Positions 6,028 through 12,978 of a DNA stretch of 12,978 nucleotides are shown here, one piece after another. Made by a program: the position numbers and the translations under genes. Source of the DNA: JABMRP01 sp964444795 (GTDB lineage: Bacteria > Planctomycetota > Planctomycetia > Pirellulales > Thermoguttaceae). Below the pieces are notes generated by a model, which saw only the letters and a list, made by a program, of their open reading frames with translations, did no database searches and was not told where the DNA came from. Every line of letters starts with the position of its first letter. Within the stretch, counting starts at the first letter, position 1. The stretch covers positions 1 to 12,978 of the forward strand of contig CAYUIQ010000245.1 of assembly GCA_964444795.1 (NCBI GenBank), read 5' to 3'.

Positions 6028-7379
6028 GCAAACCCAACCGGATCACTCCGCGAACGCTGAAGGGTTTTCGCGACTATTTGCCCGAGGCGATGATCCCGCG
6101 CGAGCAGTTGATCGAGACGGCTCGGCGCGTGTACCGGTCGTACGGTTTTGCCCCCATCGATACCCCGGCACTGGAATACCTGGAGATCCTCGCCGGCAAG
6201 GGCGGCGAGGAGAGCGACAAGCAGCTTTACAGTTTCCAGGATAACGGTGGCCGCGACGTCGGGTTGCGTTTCGATCTGACCGTACCGCTGGCCCGGTTCG
6301 CCGCGCAGCACATCGGCCAGTTGGGCACTCCCTTCAAACGATACCACATCGCCACGGTCTGGCGGGGCGAGAATACGCAACGCGGCCGCTACCGCGAGTT
6401 CATGCAATGCGACTTCGACACGATCGGCACCCTTTCGGCCGCCGCCGACATTGAAACGGCCCTGGTGATCCACGACCTGCTCCAGGCGATCGGCTTCGAC
6501 GAGTTCACCATCCGGATCAACAACCGCAAGGTGTTAACCGGGCTGCTGGAGCGCATGGAGCTTGCCGATCGGGCCACGCCCATCCTTCGGGCGCTGGACA
6601 AACTGGCCAAAATCGGCGCCGATCGGGTGGCCGAGGAAATGCAACAAGCGGCCGGCACCACCGAGCAACAGGCAACCGAAGTGCTGCGGCTGGCCACGAT
6701 CTCCGGCACCAACGACGAGGTACTCCGGCAGATCGATCCGCTGGTGGCCGGCAGCGAAACCGGGCAAGAAGGCGCGGCGCGGCTGGCCGAGGTGTTGGAC
6801 GGCGTGAAGGCGGCCGGCGTGTCCGAGGATCGTCTGAAGCTCGATGTGTCGATCGCCCGAGGTCTCGATTACTACACGGGCACGATCTACGAGACGTTTC
6901 TCGGCGGGCTGCCCGGCATCGGTAGTATCTGCTCCGGCGGGCGTTACGACAATCTGGCCGAGGTCTACACCAAGCAACAGCTTCCCGGCGTGGGCGCCTC
7001 GCTCGGGCTGGACCGGCTGCTGGCGGCAATGGAGGAGTTGGAGATCATCGAGAAGGTCTCGACCCCGGCGCCCGTCTTCATACCGTATTTCGATAAGAAC
7101 CGGCTGCACGACTACTTGAAATTGGCCGCTGTTCTTCGCGCCGCCGGTATCGGCGTGGAAGTTTTTCCCGACGCGAAGAAGCTGGGCCAGCAGTTGAAGT
7201 ACGCCGATCGCCGCGGATTCCGCCTGGCGGTGATCGCCGGCGAGGACGAGTTCCGAGACGGCACCTGCCGCATCAAGGACTTGGCCACCGGCGAGCAACA
7301 AGACGTCTCGCTGGCCACCGGCGGAACCGCGCTGGTAGCGGCCGTGCGCGAGGCACTGACCAATCGGGAGAACCCATGA
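6024..7379 (+). CDS. hisS: Histidyl-tRNA synthetase
   Basis: The product has 451 residues and a GTG start. It charges tRNA-His with histidine using ATP, in the cytoplasm, and is normally essential. Class II motifs are intact: motif 1 around 13-50 (G-F-R-D-Y-L-P), motif 2 around 107-134 (R-Y-H-I-A-T-V-W-R, then R-G-R-Y-R-E-F), the histidine-binding R-G-L-D-Y-Y-T-G at 279-286, and motif 3 near 325-332 (A-S-L-G-L-D-R-L). An anticodon-binding domain fills about 348-445, so this is a true synthetase and not the shorter HisZ paralogue. Motif 2 continues M-Q-C-D-F-D, which resembles eukaryotic/archaeal-type HisRS more than E. coli HisRS. The start overlaps the previous stop (GTGA) and the stop overlaps the next start (ATGA). 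Confidence 0.97.
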   Translation: MSKPNRITPRTLKGFRDYLPEAMIPREQLIETARRVYRSYGFAPIDTPALEYLEILAGKGGEESDKQLYSFQDNGGRDVGLRFDLTVPLARFAAQHIGQLGTPFKRYHIATVWRGENTQRGRYREFMQCDFDTIGTLSAAADIETALVIHDLLQAIGFDEFTIRINNRKVLTGLLERMELADRATPILRALDKLAKIGADRVAEEMQQAAGTTEQQATEVLRLATISGTNDEVLRQIDPLVAGSETGQEGAARLAEVLDGVKAAGVSEDRLKLDVSIARGLDYYTGTIYETFLGGLPGIGSICSGGRYDNLAEVYTKQQLPGVGASLGLDRLLAAMEELEIIEKVSTPAPVFIPYFDKNRLHDYLKLAAVLRAAGIGVEVFPDAKKLGQQLKYADRRGFRLAVIAGEDEFRDGTCRIKDLATGEQQDVSLATGGTALVAAVREALTNRENP

Positions 7380-7822
7380 ATTGCGACAGACTCGTCAATC
7401 GGCTCGCCTTCTTCGTGCTGGGATCGTTGGCCCTGGTGATACCAACCGGTTGCGGTCATACGCCGGATCTGCCGCCGATGGCCCCGGTCTCCGGGCAGGT
7501 TACCCTCGACGGCAAACCGCTTCCCCGCGGCACCGTGCAGTTTGTTCCCGAGGGCACCGAAGACGGCAATGCGGCGCTGGGGGTCGGCCATATCGATAGC
7601 AACGGCCACTACGAAATCACCACCGCCGGCGTCAAGGGAGCCGTGGTCGGTTTCCACAAAGTCTGCGTCTCGGCCCGCGAAGAGATGGACCCCGAAGGCG
7701 ATCCGGTGACCAAGTCGCTGATTCCCGAGAGATACGCGCTGCCCGAGTCGTCCGGGATCCGAATCGAGGTGAAGGCGGGCGAGGACAACGACGTTCCCTT
7801 GCCGCTCAAAGCCAAACCGTGA
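7376..7822 (+). CDS. Small envelope lipoprotein with beta-sandwich (carboxypeptidase-regulatory-like) domain
   Basis: The product has 148 residues. The N-terminal hydrophobic segment ends in I-P-T-G-C-G, so Cys26 is a likely lipidated cysteine, although Pro at -3 is atypical for a lipobox. The mature part begins P-V-S-G-Q-V-T-L-D-G-K-P-L-P and continues G-T-V-Q-F-V-P, then G-H-Y-E-I-T-T. This is the pattern of the transthyretin-like or carboxypeptidase-regulatory-like beta sandwich common in planctomycete lipoproteins. Such genes usually sit beside DUF1559 genes, as here (next start 16 bases downstream). The ATG overlaps the hisS stop by 4 bases. A role in the planctomycete envelope together with the DUF1559 protein is an inference from context. 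Confidence 0.85.
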   Translation: MNCDRLVNRLAFFVLGSLALVIPTGCGHTPDLPPMAPVSGQVTLDGKPLPRGTVQFVPEGTEDGNAALGVGHIDSNGHYEITTAGVKGAVVGFHKVCVSAREEMDPEGDPVTKSLIPERYALPESSGIRIEVKAGEDNDVPLPLKAKP

Positions 7823-7838
7823 ACTGAGGTACGAAAAC

Positions 7839-8798
7839 ATGCGTTCCGATCGAGCCAACCGCGGATTCACCCTCGTCGAACTTCTCGTGGTCATTGCGAT
7901 CATCGGGATCCTCATCGGCCTGCTCCTGCCAGCCGTTCAGGCGGTCCGCGCGGCGGCGCGGCGGCTGCAATGTAGCAACAACCTCAAACAACTCGGCTTG
8001 GGTATTCTCAACTACGAAACGGCGCAACGGGTATTTCCCTCGGGGGAGATCCATGGCACCAATGGCGAACCGGGCTACCAAGGCTGGGGCGGTAAGAGCC
8101 ATTGCCACTGGGACGGACAGGTCGGGATCTGGATGAACCTGATCTTCCCCCACATCGAACAGAAGGCCGCCCACGACAAGCTCGAATTCGGAGTCCGGCC
8201 ACAGTACGTCTCGCAAAACAACCGCGAGGTGATGCAGCAGCAGTTTGCCGAGTTTCTCTGCCCCAGCGACCCGTACACGGGTCTGACCACCAACTGGGGA
8301 GCGGGCGGCGCGGAGAACCGGGCGCGAATCTGTCACTACTACGCCGTCAACGGCTCGATCGAAGCTTCGACCTTGGCCCATTCCGACGGGACCACTTCCT
8401 ACAGCCACTGCAACGCGCATAACGGCCTCTTCTTCAACGACTCCCGGATCGCCATGCGCGACGTTCTCGACGGCACCTCGCATACGGCCCTGCTCTGCGA
8501 ATCCTGGGGCCGGATCTGGCCCGATCACGCCGCGCCGTCCAACCCTCCGCCCGGCTATCCGAGCTATGAATCGAGCCGCGGCATGAACCTGCACACGGCC
8601 GTCTATTTCGACTGGACTCCCAACAGCAACCACACCAATCCCTGGAAGGCCAACAGTTTCCACGCCGGCGGCGTCCACGTGGCGTTTGCCGACGGGTCGG
8701 TGCATTTCGTCACCGATACGATCGAGCTGGCCGTCTTCAAAGCCATCGCCACCCGCGCCGGCGAGGAAGTGATCGACGCGGGGCAACTGGGCCGGTGA
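7839..8798 (+). CDS. DUF1559 protein with type IV prepilin-like N-terminus
   Basis: The product has 319 residues, typical of the family. The N-terminus has a class III (prepilin) signal: basic residues, then G9 followed by FTLVELLVVIAIIGILIGLL. Cleavage is expected after Gly9, with Phe10 methylated and Glu14 as the conserved Glu5 of the mature pilin. The hydrophobic helix runs to about residue 30, followed by the family's C-S-N-N-L-K-Q-L-G-L motif (45-54). The C-terminus has the diagnostic S-F-H-A-G-G-V-H-V-A-F-A-D-G-S (273-287). DUF1559 proteins are present in many copies in Planctomycetes and are thought to be exported pseudopilin-like or surface proteins; individual functions are unknown. 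GAGG lies before the ATG. It pairs with the lipoprotein gene upstream. Confidence 0.96.
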   Translation: MRSDRANRGFTLVELLVVIAIIGILIGLLLPAVQAVRAAARRLQCSNNLKQLGLGILNYETAQRVFPSGEIHGTNGEPGYQGWGGKSHCHWDGQVGIWMNLIFPHIEQKAAHDKLEFGVRPQYVSQNNREVMQQQFAEFLCPSDPYTGLTTNWGAGGAENRARICHYYAVNGSIEASTLAHSDGTTSYSHCNAHNGLFFNDSRIAMRDVLDGTSHTALLCESWGRIWPDHAAPSNPPPGYPSYESSRGMNLHTAVYFDWTPNSNHTNPWKANSFHAGGVHVAFADGSVHFVTDTIELAVFKAIATRAGEEVIDAGQLGR

Positions 8799-8819
8799 AC
8801 TTGCGTCTCGGGGCACACC

Positions 8820-9356
8820 ATGGCCAACCGCGACAACCACTACGAGGCGGCCTTCGAGGAGTACCTCCGCCAGAACCGAATACCCTATGTCGCGGTCGAC
8901 GAGGCCAAGCGAAGCCTGATGGCCGACGGCCGCTCGATCAAGAGTCTCGACTTCATCGTCTCCTCCGCCGGCACGCACTCCTGGCTGGTCGACGTCAAAG
9001 GTCGCCGTTTTCCCAGCGGCGATGAGACAAAACAATACTGGAAAAACTGGTCAACTCGCGACGACCTGAAGAGCCTGGCGGAGTGGGAGACCGTGTTCGG
9101 CGAAGCGTTTCGCGGGCTGTTCGTCTTCGCCTACAGCATCGTCGGCGATCGAGCTCCGCTGGCCGCCGAGCAGTTATTCGAGCATCGCGACGGGTTGTAC
9201 GGTTTCGTCGCCGTTCGCCTCTCCGACTACGCCGCGCGGGCCCACCTGATTTCCCCCCGCTGGGACACCGTCGCCATGCCCACCGAAGAATTCCGCCGCT
9301 TGGCGCGGCCGGTGGAGGAGTTTTTGACGAGTGAAGTCGGGAGGATGGAGGAATGA
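8820..9356 (+). CDS. Conserved-looking protein with PD-(D/E)XK-nuclease-like motif
   Basis: The product has 178 residues with no signal peptide or membrane segment. The N-terminal helix N-H-Y-E-A-A-F-E-E-Y-L-R (6-17) supplies acidic residues. It is followed by S-L-D-F-I-V (42-47), then 10 residues later W-L-V-D-V-K-G (55-61). Asp44, Asp58 and Lys60 match the D-x(n)-(D/E)-x-K active site of the PD-(D/E)XK nuclease fold, where the first Glu often comes from the preceding helix. The length fits a minimal nuclease core. I do not know the family name; nuclease activity is inferred from the motif alone, and the protein could be a non-catalytic member. It begins 21 bases after the DUF1559 stop, with only a weak GGGG-containing ribosome binding site. 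It shares a 4-base ATGA overlap with the next gene. Confidence 0.75.
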   Translation: MANRDNHYEAAFEEYLRQNRIPYVAVDEAKRSLMADGRSIKSLDFIVSSAGTHSWLVDVKGRRFPSGDETKQYWKNWSTRDDLKSLAEWETVFGEAFRGLFVFAYSIVGDRAPLAAEQLFEHRDGLYGFVAVRLSDYAARAHLISPRWDTVAMPTEEFRRLARPVEEFLTSEVGRMEE

Positions 9357-9733
9357 GCGACAGCCCGCCGTTGCCCGAACCGCCGAAACGTGCCGTGAAG
9401 TACTTCCTGATTATGGCACGGTTGGCACTCGCACTGGGTGTCTGCGGCATCTTCGCTTTGGTGCTCTACGATACATTGCCGCTTTACCTCGCCATACCGA
9501 TCCATACGTTGGTGTCATTCCGGTATCTTGTGCTGCTCGTTCCTGGGGGCGATGGGCCCGGAAATGATGCCGTCGCAGAGGCCATCATCATCATCGCTCT
9601 CTTGCTTTCGTTTCACTTTGGCACCAGGTGGGCGAGGACCGCGACGGAGGAACTGAGAAGGCAGAATGAGATGAAGACGCCCAGCAGTGAAACGCTCGGT
9701 CCGCCGTCAAAGCGGGAACAGGAAAGGCATTGA
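9353..9733 (+). CDS. Small membrane protein, three predicted helices
   Basis: The product has 126 residues and no recognised family. Three hydrophobic segments are visible at about 18-39, 42-63 and 72-90. The N-terminus is short and proline-rich; the tail is polar and charged (about 91-126). By the positive-inside rule the basic tail after residue 90 (T-R-W-A-R, then L-R-R) should be cytoplasmic. A GAGGA lies just before the ATG, inside the end of the previous gene. The start overlaps that gene's stop by 4 bases, so the two are probably co-translated. It is the last gene of the run and converges on the GTPase gene across a 163-base gap. Confidence 0.65.
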   Translation: MSDSPPLPEPPKRAVKYFLIMARLALALGVCGIFALVLYDTLPLYLAIPIHTLVSFRYLVLLVPGGDGPGNDAVAEAIIIIALLLSFHFGTRWARTATEELRRQNEMKTPSSETLGPPSKREQERH

Positions 9734-9896
9734 GGAGGGAGAGCGACTGCTCTTCCTCACGCCGCGCGCTTGCCTTTGCTCTGCGCCTCCGCGTGATATC
9801 CTGGCGAGACGTTGGACCCTGCCACTTCGCGCGAGTAGAGAAGCCGATGCGCGATGGAGCATGTGCCCGTATCACGCCCTCAATCGCTCCACGACT

Positions 9897-11696
9897 CTAC
9901 CGTTCCACGCGATGCCCCAGCCGATCGTCGGGCAGGGCCAGCCGGCGGCGGAGGTCGGAGACGGTGCGGCGGAGGCGGGCCAACTGGTCCCGGAAATCGT
10001 CGACCTTGCGGCACTCTTCTTCCAGAGTCCGAAAGATACCCGCGGCCGAGGCGGCCGTGTTCCAGCCACCGGCCAGTTCGTTGACTTGCTGGCGAAGACC
10101 GCGGCGCAGCCGGCTGGTAAACGCCCATAGCAACAGACCGCACCAGGCCAGAAACCAGAAACCGGACGACAGGTAGACTTCCAGGCCGAAGGGTTGCTTG
10201 CTGGTTTCGGTGAAGAGGAAATCGTAGAAGAAGTTCCGCCCGAGCCGATAGAGCAGAAAACCGAGCATCCCGCAGAGCAGCAGTTCGTATCGCCATCGGG
10301 TGAACCAGCCGGTATGTTTGGCGGCCACTTTGCCGATGACGTCCTCCAATTCGACGCCGGCCCGCTCGACGAAGGCCGCACTGGCTTCGGCGCTCTCGGC
10401 GGTGATTTGCGCGGAGGTGCTTCCCTCGCGCGGCACGTCGGCCTCGGTGGCATATCCGTCGAGAATCACCGCCGCGGAGTGCAGTTCGGATTCTTCCCAA
10501 CAGCCGGTCGCTACGCGGGCGACGCCCGTCTCGGCCGCGAGCCGTTTCTTTCGCCGGCGCCATGCTCGCGCGCCTTCCATGGCCCCGAGCAATGCCATTT
10601 GCGCCGGCGTCCGCGCGCGAACGATTACCGCGCCGAAGATCAATCCTCCCAGGCCTTGAAAGAGTCGCAGGAGCACGGCGAATGGGCTGAATCCCCAATG
10701 CGAGGCGATGCGGCCGATCAGCCGACTCTCCCACTGGCGACGGCTGGCCAACAGTTCGGAGCGCATCTCGACGGCCAGTCGGGAGGCCAGGCGCTTGCGT
10801 TGGTCTTCGATTTCCGCGCTCAGCCGCTGGACCGCCGGCAGGGCCGCATCGATCCGCCGGCTACATGCTTCGAGCGTGTCGCCCAACAGGTCGAGGAAAT
10901 TGGCCCGGCGAATTCGATTGCCCGCCGCACCGACAAGCTGCCGGGTGAGCAACTCGACCAGCTCGCCGAATTCACCCCGCGGCTGGAGTCCCGCCTGGGC
11001 GTCGGCCAGCGCGGCCGGCGAATCGACCAGGAAGATGCGTCCCACCGAGTAACTGCCTTGGAGCACACCCCGCCAGTCGTCCCGAATGTCCTCGTCCGTG
11101 TCGGCATGGGTTTGCACAAACACCAAACGCGCACCGGAAGCGGCCGAGAACAACTCCTCGGCCACCCGCGCGCTGCGATACTTCTGCTGCGTGGTGGCGA
11201 CCAACAGCACGTCGCAATGGGGCAACAGGCCGCGAAGGCGCGCCAGGTTCGTGCCCGGCGAATCGGTCTCCTCGGTGGTATCCGGATCGGGGCAATCCAG
11301 CAGCACCAACTCGCCCAGGGCGGGCGAATCGCATTGCACCAGTTCGACGCTCGATGGGTTGATGCCCAGCATTTGGGGGGTAAGATCCGGCCGGCAGATC
11401 AATCGGGGCCGAAGGGTGGTCGGCCGCTGGCGACCGACCGGTGCGACGTCGCTGCCCACCAGGGCGTTGATCAAAGAACTCTTTCCCGTACCAGTACCCC
11501 CCAATGTGGCTACCACCAGCGGTGATTCCAGGCGAATTCGCAGGCTGTGAACCCGCTGGGACAGTCGGTTGACTAGGGCCTGGCAGGTCTGCGCGGTGTG
11601 CCAGTCCGGGGCGTCGGACGACCATCGATCGAGTTGGGCGACCAGCGTGTCGACTTCGGCCAGCAGCTCGAGATGGGCCAATTCGGGGCTTTCCAT
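9897..11696 (-). CDS. Large membrane-associated P-loop GTPase (dynamin-like/Era-like G domain)
   Basis: The product has 599 residues. An N-terminal helical segment (1-55) precedes a GTPase domain. The Walker A/G1 loop is G-G-T-G-T-G-K-S-S (66-74). G2 is probably the Thr pair at 93-94 (R-P-T-T). The G3 position is L-L-D-C-P-D-P-D-T (132-140), where the usual D-x-x-G has Asp instead of Gly. The G4 position is T-H-A-D (196-199), not the standard N-K-x-D. A long helical region (about 262-460) includes a hydrophobic patch near 345-372. Two membrane segments lie at about 470-495 and 510-528, followed by a charged coiled coil to the end. This layout, a G domain then helices then a membrane paddle or hairpin, resembles bacterial dynamin-like GTPases. 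A role in membrane remodelling or septum/vesicle work is inference. It is divergent from floA. Confidence 0.85.
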   Translation of the reverse strand: MESPELAHLELLAEVDTLVAQLDRWSSDAPDWHTAQTCQALVNRLSQRVHSLRIRLESPLVVATLGGTGTGKSSLINALVGSDVAPVGRQRPTTLRPRLICRPDLTPQMLGINPSSVELVQCDSPALGELVLLDCPDPDTTEETDSPGTNLARLRGLLPHCDVLLVATTQQKYRSARVAEELFSAASGARLVFVQTHADTDEDIRDDWRGVLQGSYSVGRIFLVDSPAALADAQAGLQPRGEFGELVELLTRQLVGAAGNRIRRANFLDLLGDTLEACSRRIDAALPAVQRLSAEIEDQRKRLASRLAVEMRSELLASRRQWESRLIGRIASHWGFSPFAVLLRLFQGLGGLIFGAVIVRARTPAQMALLGAMEGARAWRRRKKRLAAETGVARVATGCWEESELHSAAVILDGYATEADVPREGSTSAQITAESAEASAAFVERAGVELEDVIGKVAAKHTGWFTRWRYELLLCGMLGFLLYRLGRNFFYDFLFTETSKQPFGLEVYLSSGFWFLAWCGLLLWAFTSRLRRGLRQQVNELAGGWNTAASAAGIFRTLEEECRKVDDFRDQLARLRRTVSDLRRRLALPDDRLGHRVER

Positions 11697-11702
11697 ACCT
11701 CA

Positions 11703-11708
11703 AGCATA
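11703..11708 (-). promoter_or_regulatory. Possible -10 element giving a leaderless GTPase mRNA
   Basis: Read on the minus strand, TATGCT ends 6 bases before the ATG at 11696, so transcription would begin at or next to the start codon. This fits the absence of a properly spaced ribosome binding site: the GAGG here is only one base from the ATG. No good -35 is visible. Candidate only. Confidence 0.35.
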
Positions 11709-11720
11709 GCAGACAATCAG

Positions 11721-11847
11721 AAAATCACCAGAAACCGTCTTTTCGGCCTTTTGGGCCGCCAGGCTGGGGCGTCGCAATCCGTTATTCCAAAAATCTCCAG
11801 AAACCGCCTTTGGGCCGCTAGGCTGGGTCGTCGCAATCCGTTATTCT
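11721..11847. repeat. Degenerate tandem duplication between GTPase and floA genes
   Basis: Copy 1 (11721-11788) and copy 2 (11790-11847) align from AAAATC-CCAGAAACCG through GGGCCGC-AGGCTGGG to an identical 17-base block, GTCGCAATCCGTTATTC. Copy 1 carries 10 extra bases, and its TTTTCGGCC/TTTTGGGCC is itself a small internal duplication. The repeat lies in the divergent intergenic region and may contain duplicated regulatory sites for floA (TATTCT-like ends), but no full promoter is identifiable. Confidence 0.8.
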
Positions 11848-11918
11848 AGGGGCACGGTAGGTTCTTCGGGGCTCGATGTGCCCCCGGAAGCAGACGGGTA
11901 ACGCAACGGGAGAAAGTC

Positions 11919-12926
11919 ATGTTCGATGCTCTGCCCTTACTGGTCGCTGCGATAACGCTGAAGGATCCGTGGGTCATCGTGGGGATCGTCGTTTTTGTCC
12001 TCTTCGCCATCGCGGTGGCGATTCTGGCGATCATCTATGGCGGACTCTGGTTTCAGGCGTACATGTCCAATGCCCGGGTCAGCATCGTCAGTCTGGTCGG
12101 GATGACGTTTCGGCAGGTCGACGCGCGCGTGATCGTCCAGGCCAAGATCATGGCCATGCAGGCCGGCGTGGGAACCGATCCGAGGACCGGGATCACGACG
12201 AATCGACTCGAAGCGCATTACCTGGCCGGAGGCAACGTGCCGAAAGTCATTCGCGCGATCATCGCCGCACACCGGGCCGATATCGACCTCGATTTCGATC
12301 GGGCCGCGGCCATCGACCTCGCCGGACGCGATGTGCTCGACGCCGTGCAAACGAGTGTCTACCCCAAGGTGATCGACTGTCCCGATCCGAAAAAGTCGAC
12401 TAAGCCGATGCTCAGCGCCATCGCCAAGAACGGTGTCGAACTGAAAATCCGTGCCCGAGTGACCGTCCGAACCAACCTCGAGCAACTCATCGGCGGAGCC
12501 ACCGAAGATACGGTCATCGCCCGGGTCGGTGAAGGCATCATCACCTCGATCGGATCGGCCGACACGCACCTGACCGTCATGGAAAACCCGGACATGGTCT
12601 CCAAGGCCGTGCTCAACCGCGGACTCGACGCCCATACGGCCTTCGAGATCGTCTCGATCGACATTGCCGATATCGACGTGGGAGAGAACATCGGCGCACG
12701 GCTCCAGGCCGATCAGGCGGAGGCCGACACCCGAGTCGCCCGGGCCAAAGCCGAAGAACGCCGCGCCATGGCCACCGCGCGGGAGCAGGAAATGAAAGCC
12801 CAAGTGGCCCGCAACCAGGCTCAAGTCGTGCTGGCCGAGGCCGAAGTTCCCCTGGCCATGGCCGCCGCGTTTCGCGAGGGCAATCTCAACGGAAGCGCCA
12901 GTGTCGACGGAAAGAGCGCCTCTTAG
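11919..12926 (+). CDS. floA: Flotillin-like protein FloA (SPFH/UPF0365)
   Basis: The product has 335 residues, close to the 331 of Bacillus subtilis FloA (YqfA). It forms oligomeric membrane foci associated with functional membrane microdomains. One N-terminal membrane segment (about 17-45) is followed by the SPFH/PHB-type region (about 50-260). This includes the family stretches A-K-I-M-A-M-Q-A-G (75-83), R-L-E-A-H-Y-L-A-G-G-N-V (96-107), R-A-R-V-T-V-R-T-N (178-186) and I-G-G-A-T-E-D-T (191-198), which identify this family rather than eukaryotic-type flotillins. A Glu/Ala-rich coiled coil (about 262-312) precedes a short polar tail. GGGAGA lies 5 bases before the ATG. A nearby nfeD partner, common for floA elsewhere, is not in the window. 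The neighbouring divergent gene encodes a membrane GTPase. Confidence 0.95.
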   Translation: MFDALPLLVAAITLKDPWVIVGIVVFVLFAIAVAILAIIYGGLWFQAYMSNARVSIVSLVGMTFRQVDARVIVQAKIMAMQAGVGTDPRTGITTNRLEAHYLAGGNVPKVIRAIIAAHRADIDLDFDRAAAIDLAGRDVLDAVQTSVYPKVIDCPDPKKSTKPMLSAIAKNGVELKIRARVTVRTNLEQLIGGATEDTVIARVGEGIITSIGSADTHLTVMENPDMVSKAVLNRGLDAHTAFEIVSIDIADIDVGENIGARLQADQAEADTRVARAKAEERRAMATAREQEMKAQVARNQAQVVLAEAEVPLAMAAAFREGNLNGSASVDGKSAS

Positions 12927-12978
12927 CAGCCCGTTGAAAAAGTCGTGTGCCACTGCTTGCTTGCAAGCAGTGTCGTGG
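12927..12978. repeat. Palindromic intergenic element, cut by the window end
   Basis: CACTGCTTGC (12951-12960) and GCAAGCAGTG (12963-12972) form a 10-bp perfect inverted repeat right after the floA stop, preceded by CAGCCCGTTGAAAAAG. From memory, similar CACTGC...GCAGTG palindromes are common between genes in Planctomycetes; this cannot be checked here. It may also serve as a weak terminator for floA, though no T-run follows within the window. Confidence 0.6.

Noticed and set aside
7806..9035. Minus-strand open frame of 409 codons across the DUF1559 gene
   Set aside because: It is antisense to an unmistakable DUF1559 protein and has no recognisable domain; a high-GC shadow.
9732..9758. Hairpin between the convergent genes as a bidirectional terminator
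   Set aside because: The stem (GAGG/CCTC plus AGAGC/GCTCT) is interrupted and no T-run follows on either strand. The 163-base gap otherwise shows nothing.
10194..11525. Plus-strand open frame of 443 codons opposite the GTPase
   Set aside because: The minus-strand frame encodes a clear P-loop GTPase; the plus-strand product has no domain and no ribosome binding site.

Overview
The window reads as chromosome of a high-GC planctomycete, probably of the Pirellulales group. The strongest marker is the DUF1559 protein at 7839-8798. It has a prepilin-type N-terminus and a C-terminal H-A-G-G...F-A-D-G-S motif, a family greatly expanded in Planctomycetes. It follows a small Gly/Pro-rich lipoprotein of the kind usually found next to it. 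The intergenic palindromes also fit this phylum. The taxonomic call is an inference, since no rRNA is present.

Layout. A pair of REP-like hairpins in inverted orientation (1-68) opens the window. Three short genes for exported proteins follow (250-735, 789-1541, 1621-2307). All have near-identical strong ribosome binding sites and they end at a clear intrinsic terminator (2336-2369). The first and third products are Gly/Ala/Ser/Arg-rich; the third contains about seven solenoid-like repeats. The second carries a PDZ-like domain. Next come a secreted SH3-domain/coiled-coil protein (2487-3794) and an ADP-ribosylglycohydrolase of the ARH3/DraG type (3989-4954).

A 599-base non-coding stretch (4955-5553) holds two unrelated long palindromes. 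One (5207-5285) has perfect 25-bp arms around a loop that folds into three mini-hairpins. The other (5418-5512) is an imperfect 95-nt hairpin. A tightly packed plus-strand run of six genes follows: a YkgJ-type cysteine-cluster protein, histidyl-tRNA synthetase (hisS), a lipoprotein, the DUF1559 pseudopilin-like protein, a small protein with a PD-(D/E)XK-nuclease-like motif, and a three-helix membrane protein. Three of the five junctions are 4-base stop/start overlaps.

On the minus strand, converging on that run, is a 599-residue P-loop GTPase with C-terminal membrane segments (9897-11696). Its start codon looks leaderless. It is divergent from floA (11919-12926), a flotillin-like SPFH membrane protein. 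The gap between them contains a degenerate tandem duplication. The window ends in another palindrome typical of dispersed intergenic repeats.

No RNA gene, CRISPR array, transposase or integrase was seen. The least explained parts are the three-gene secreted cassette with solenoid repeats, the nuclease-like protein in the hisS operon, the GTPase/flotillin pair, and the four palindromic elements.
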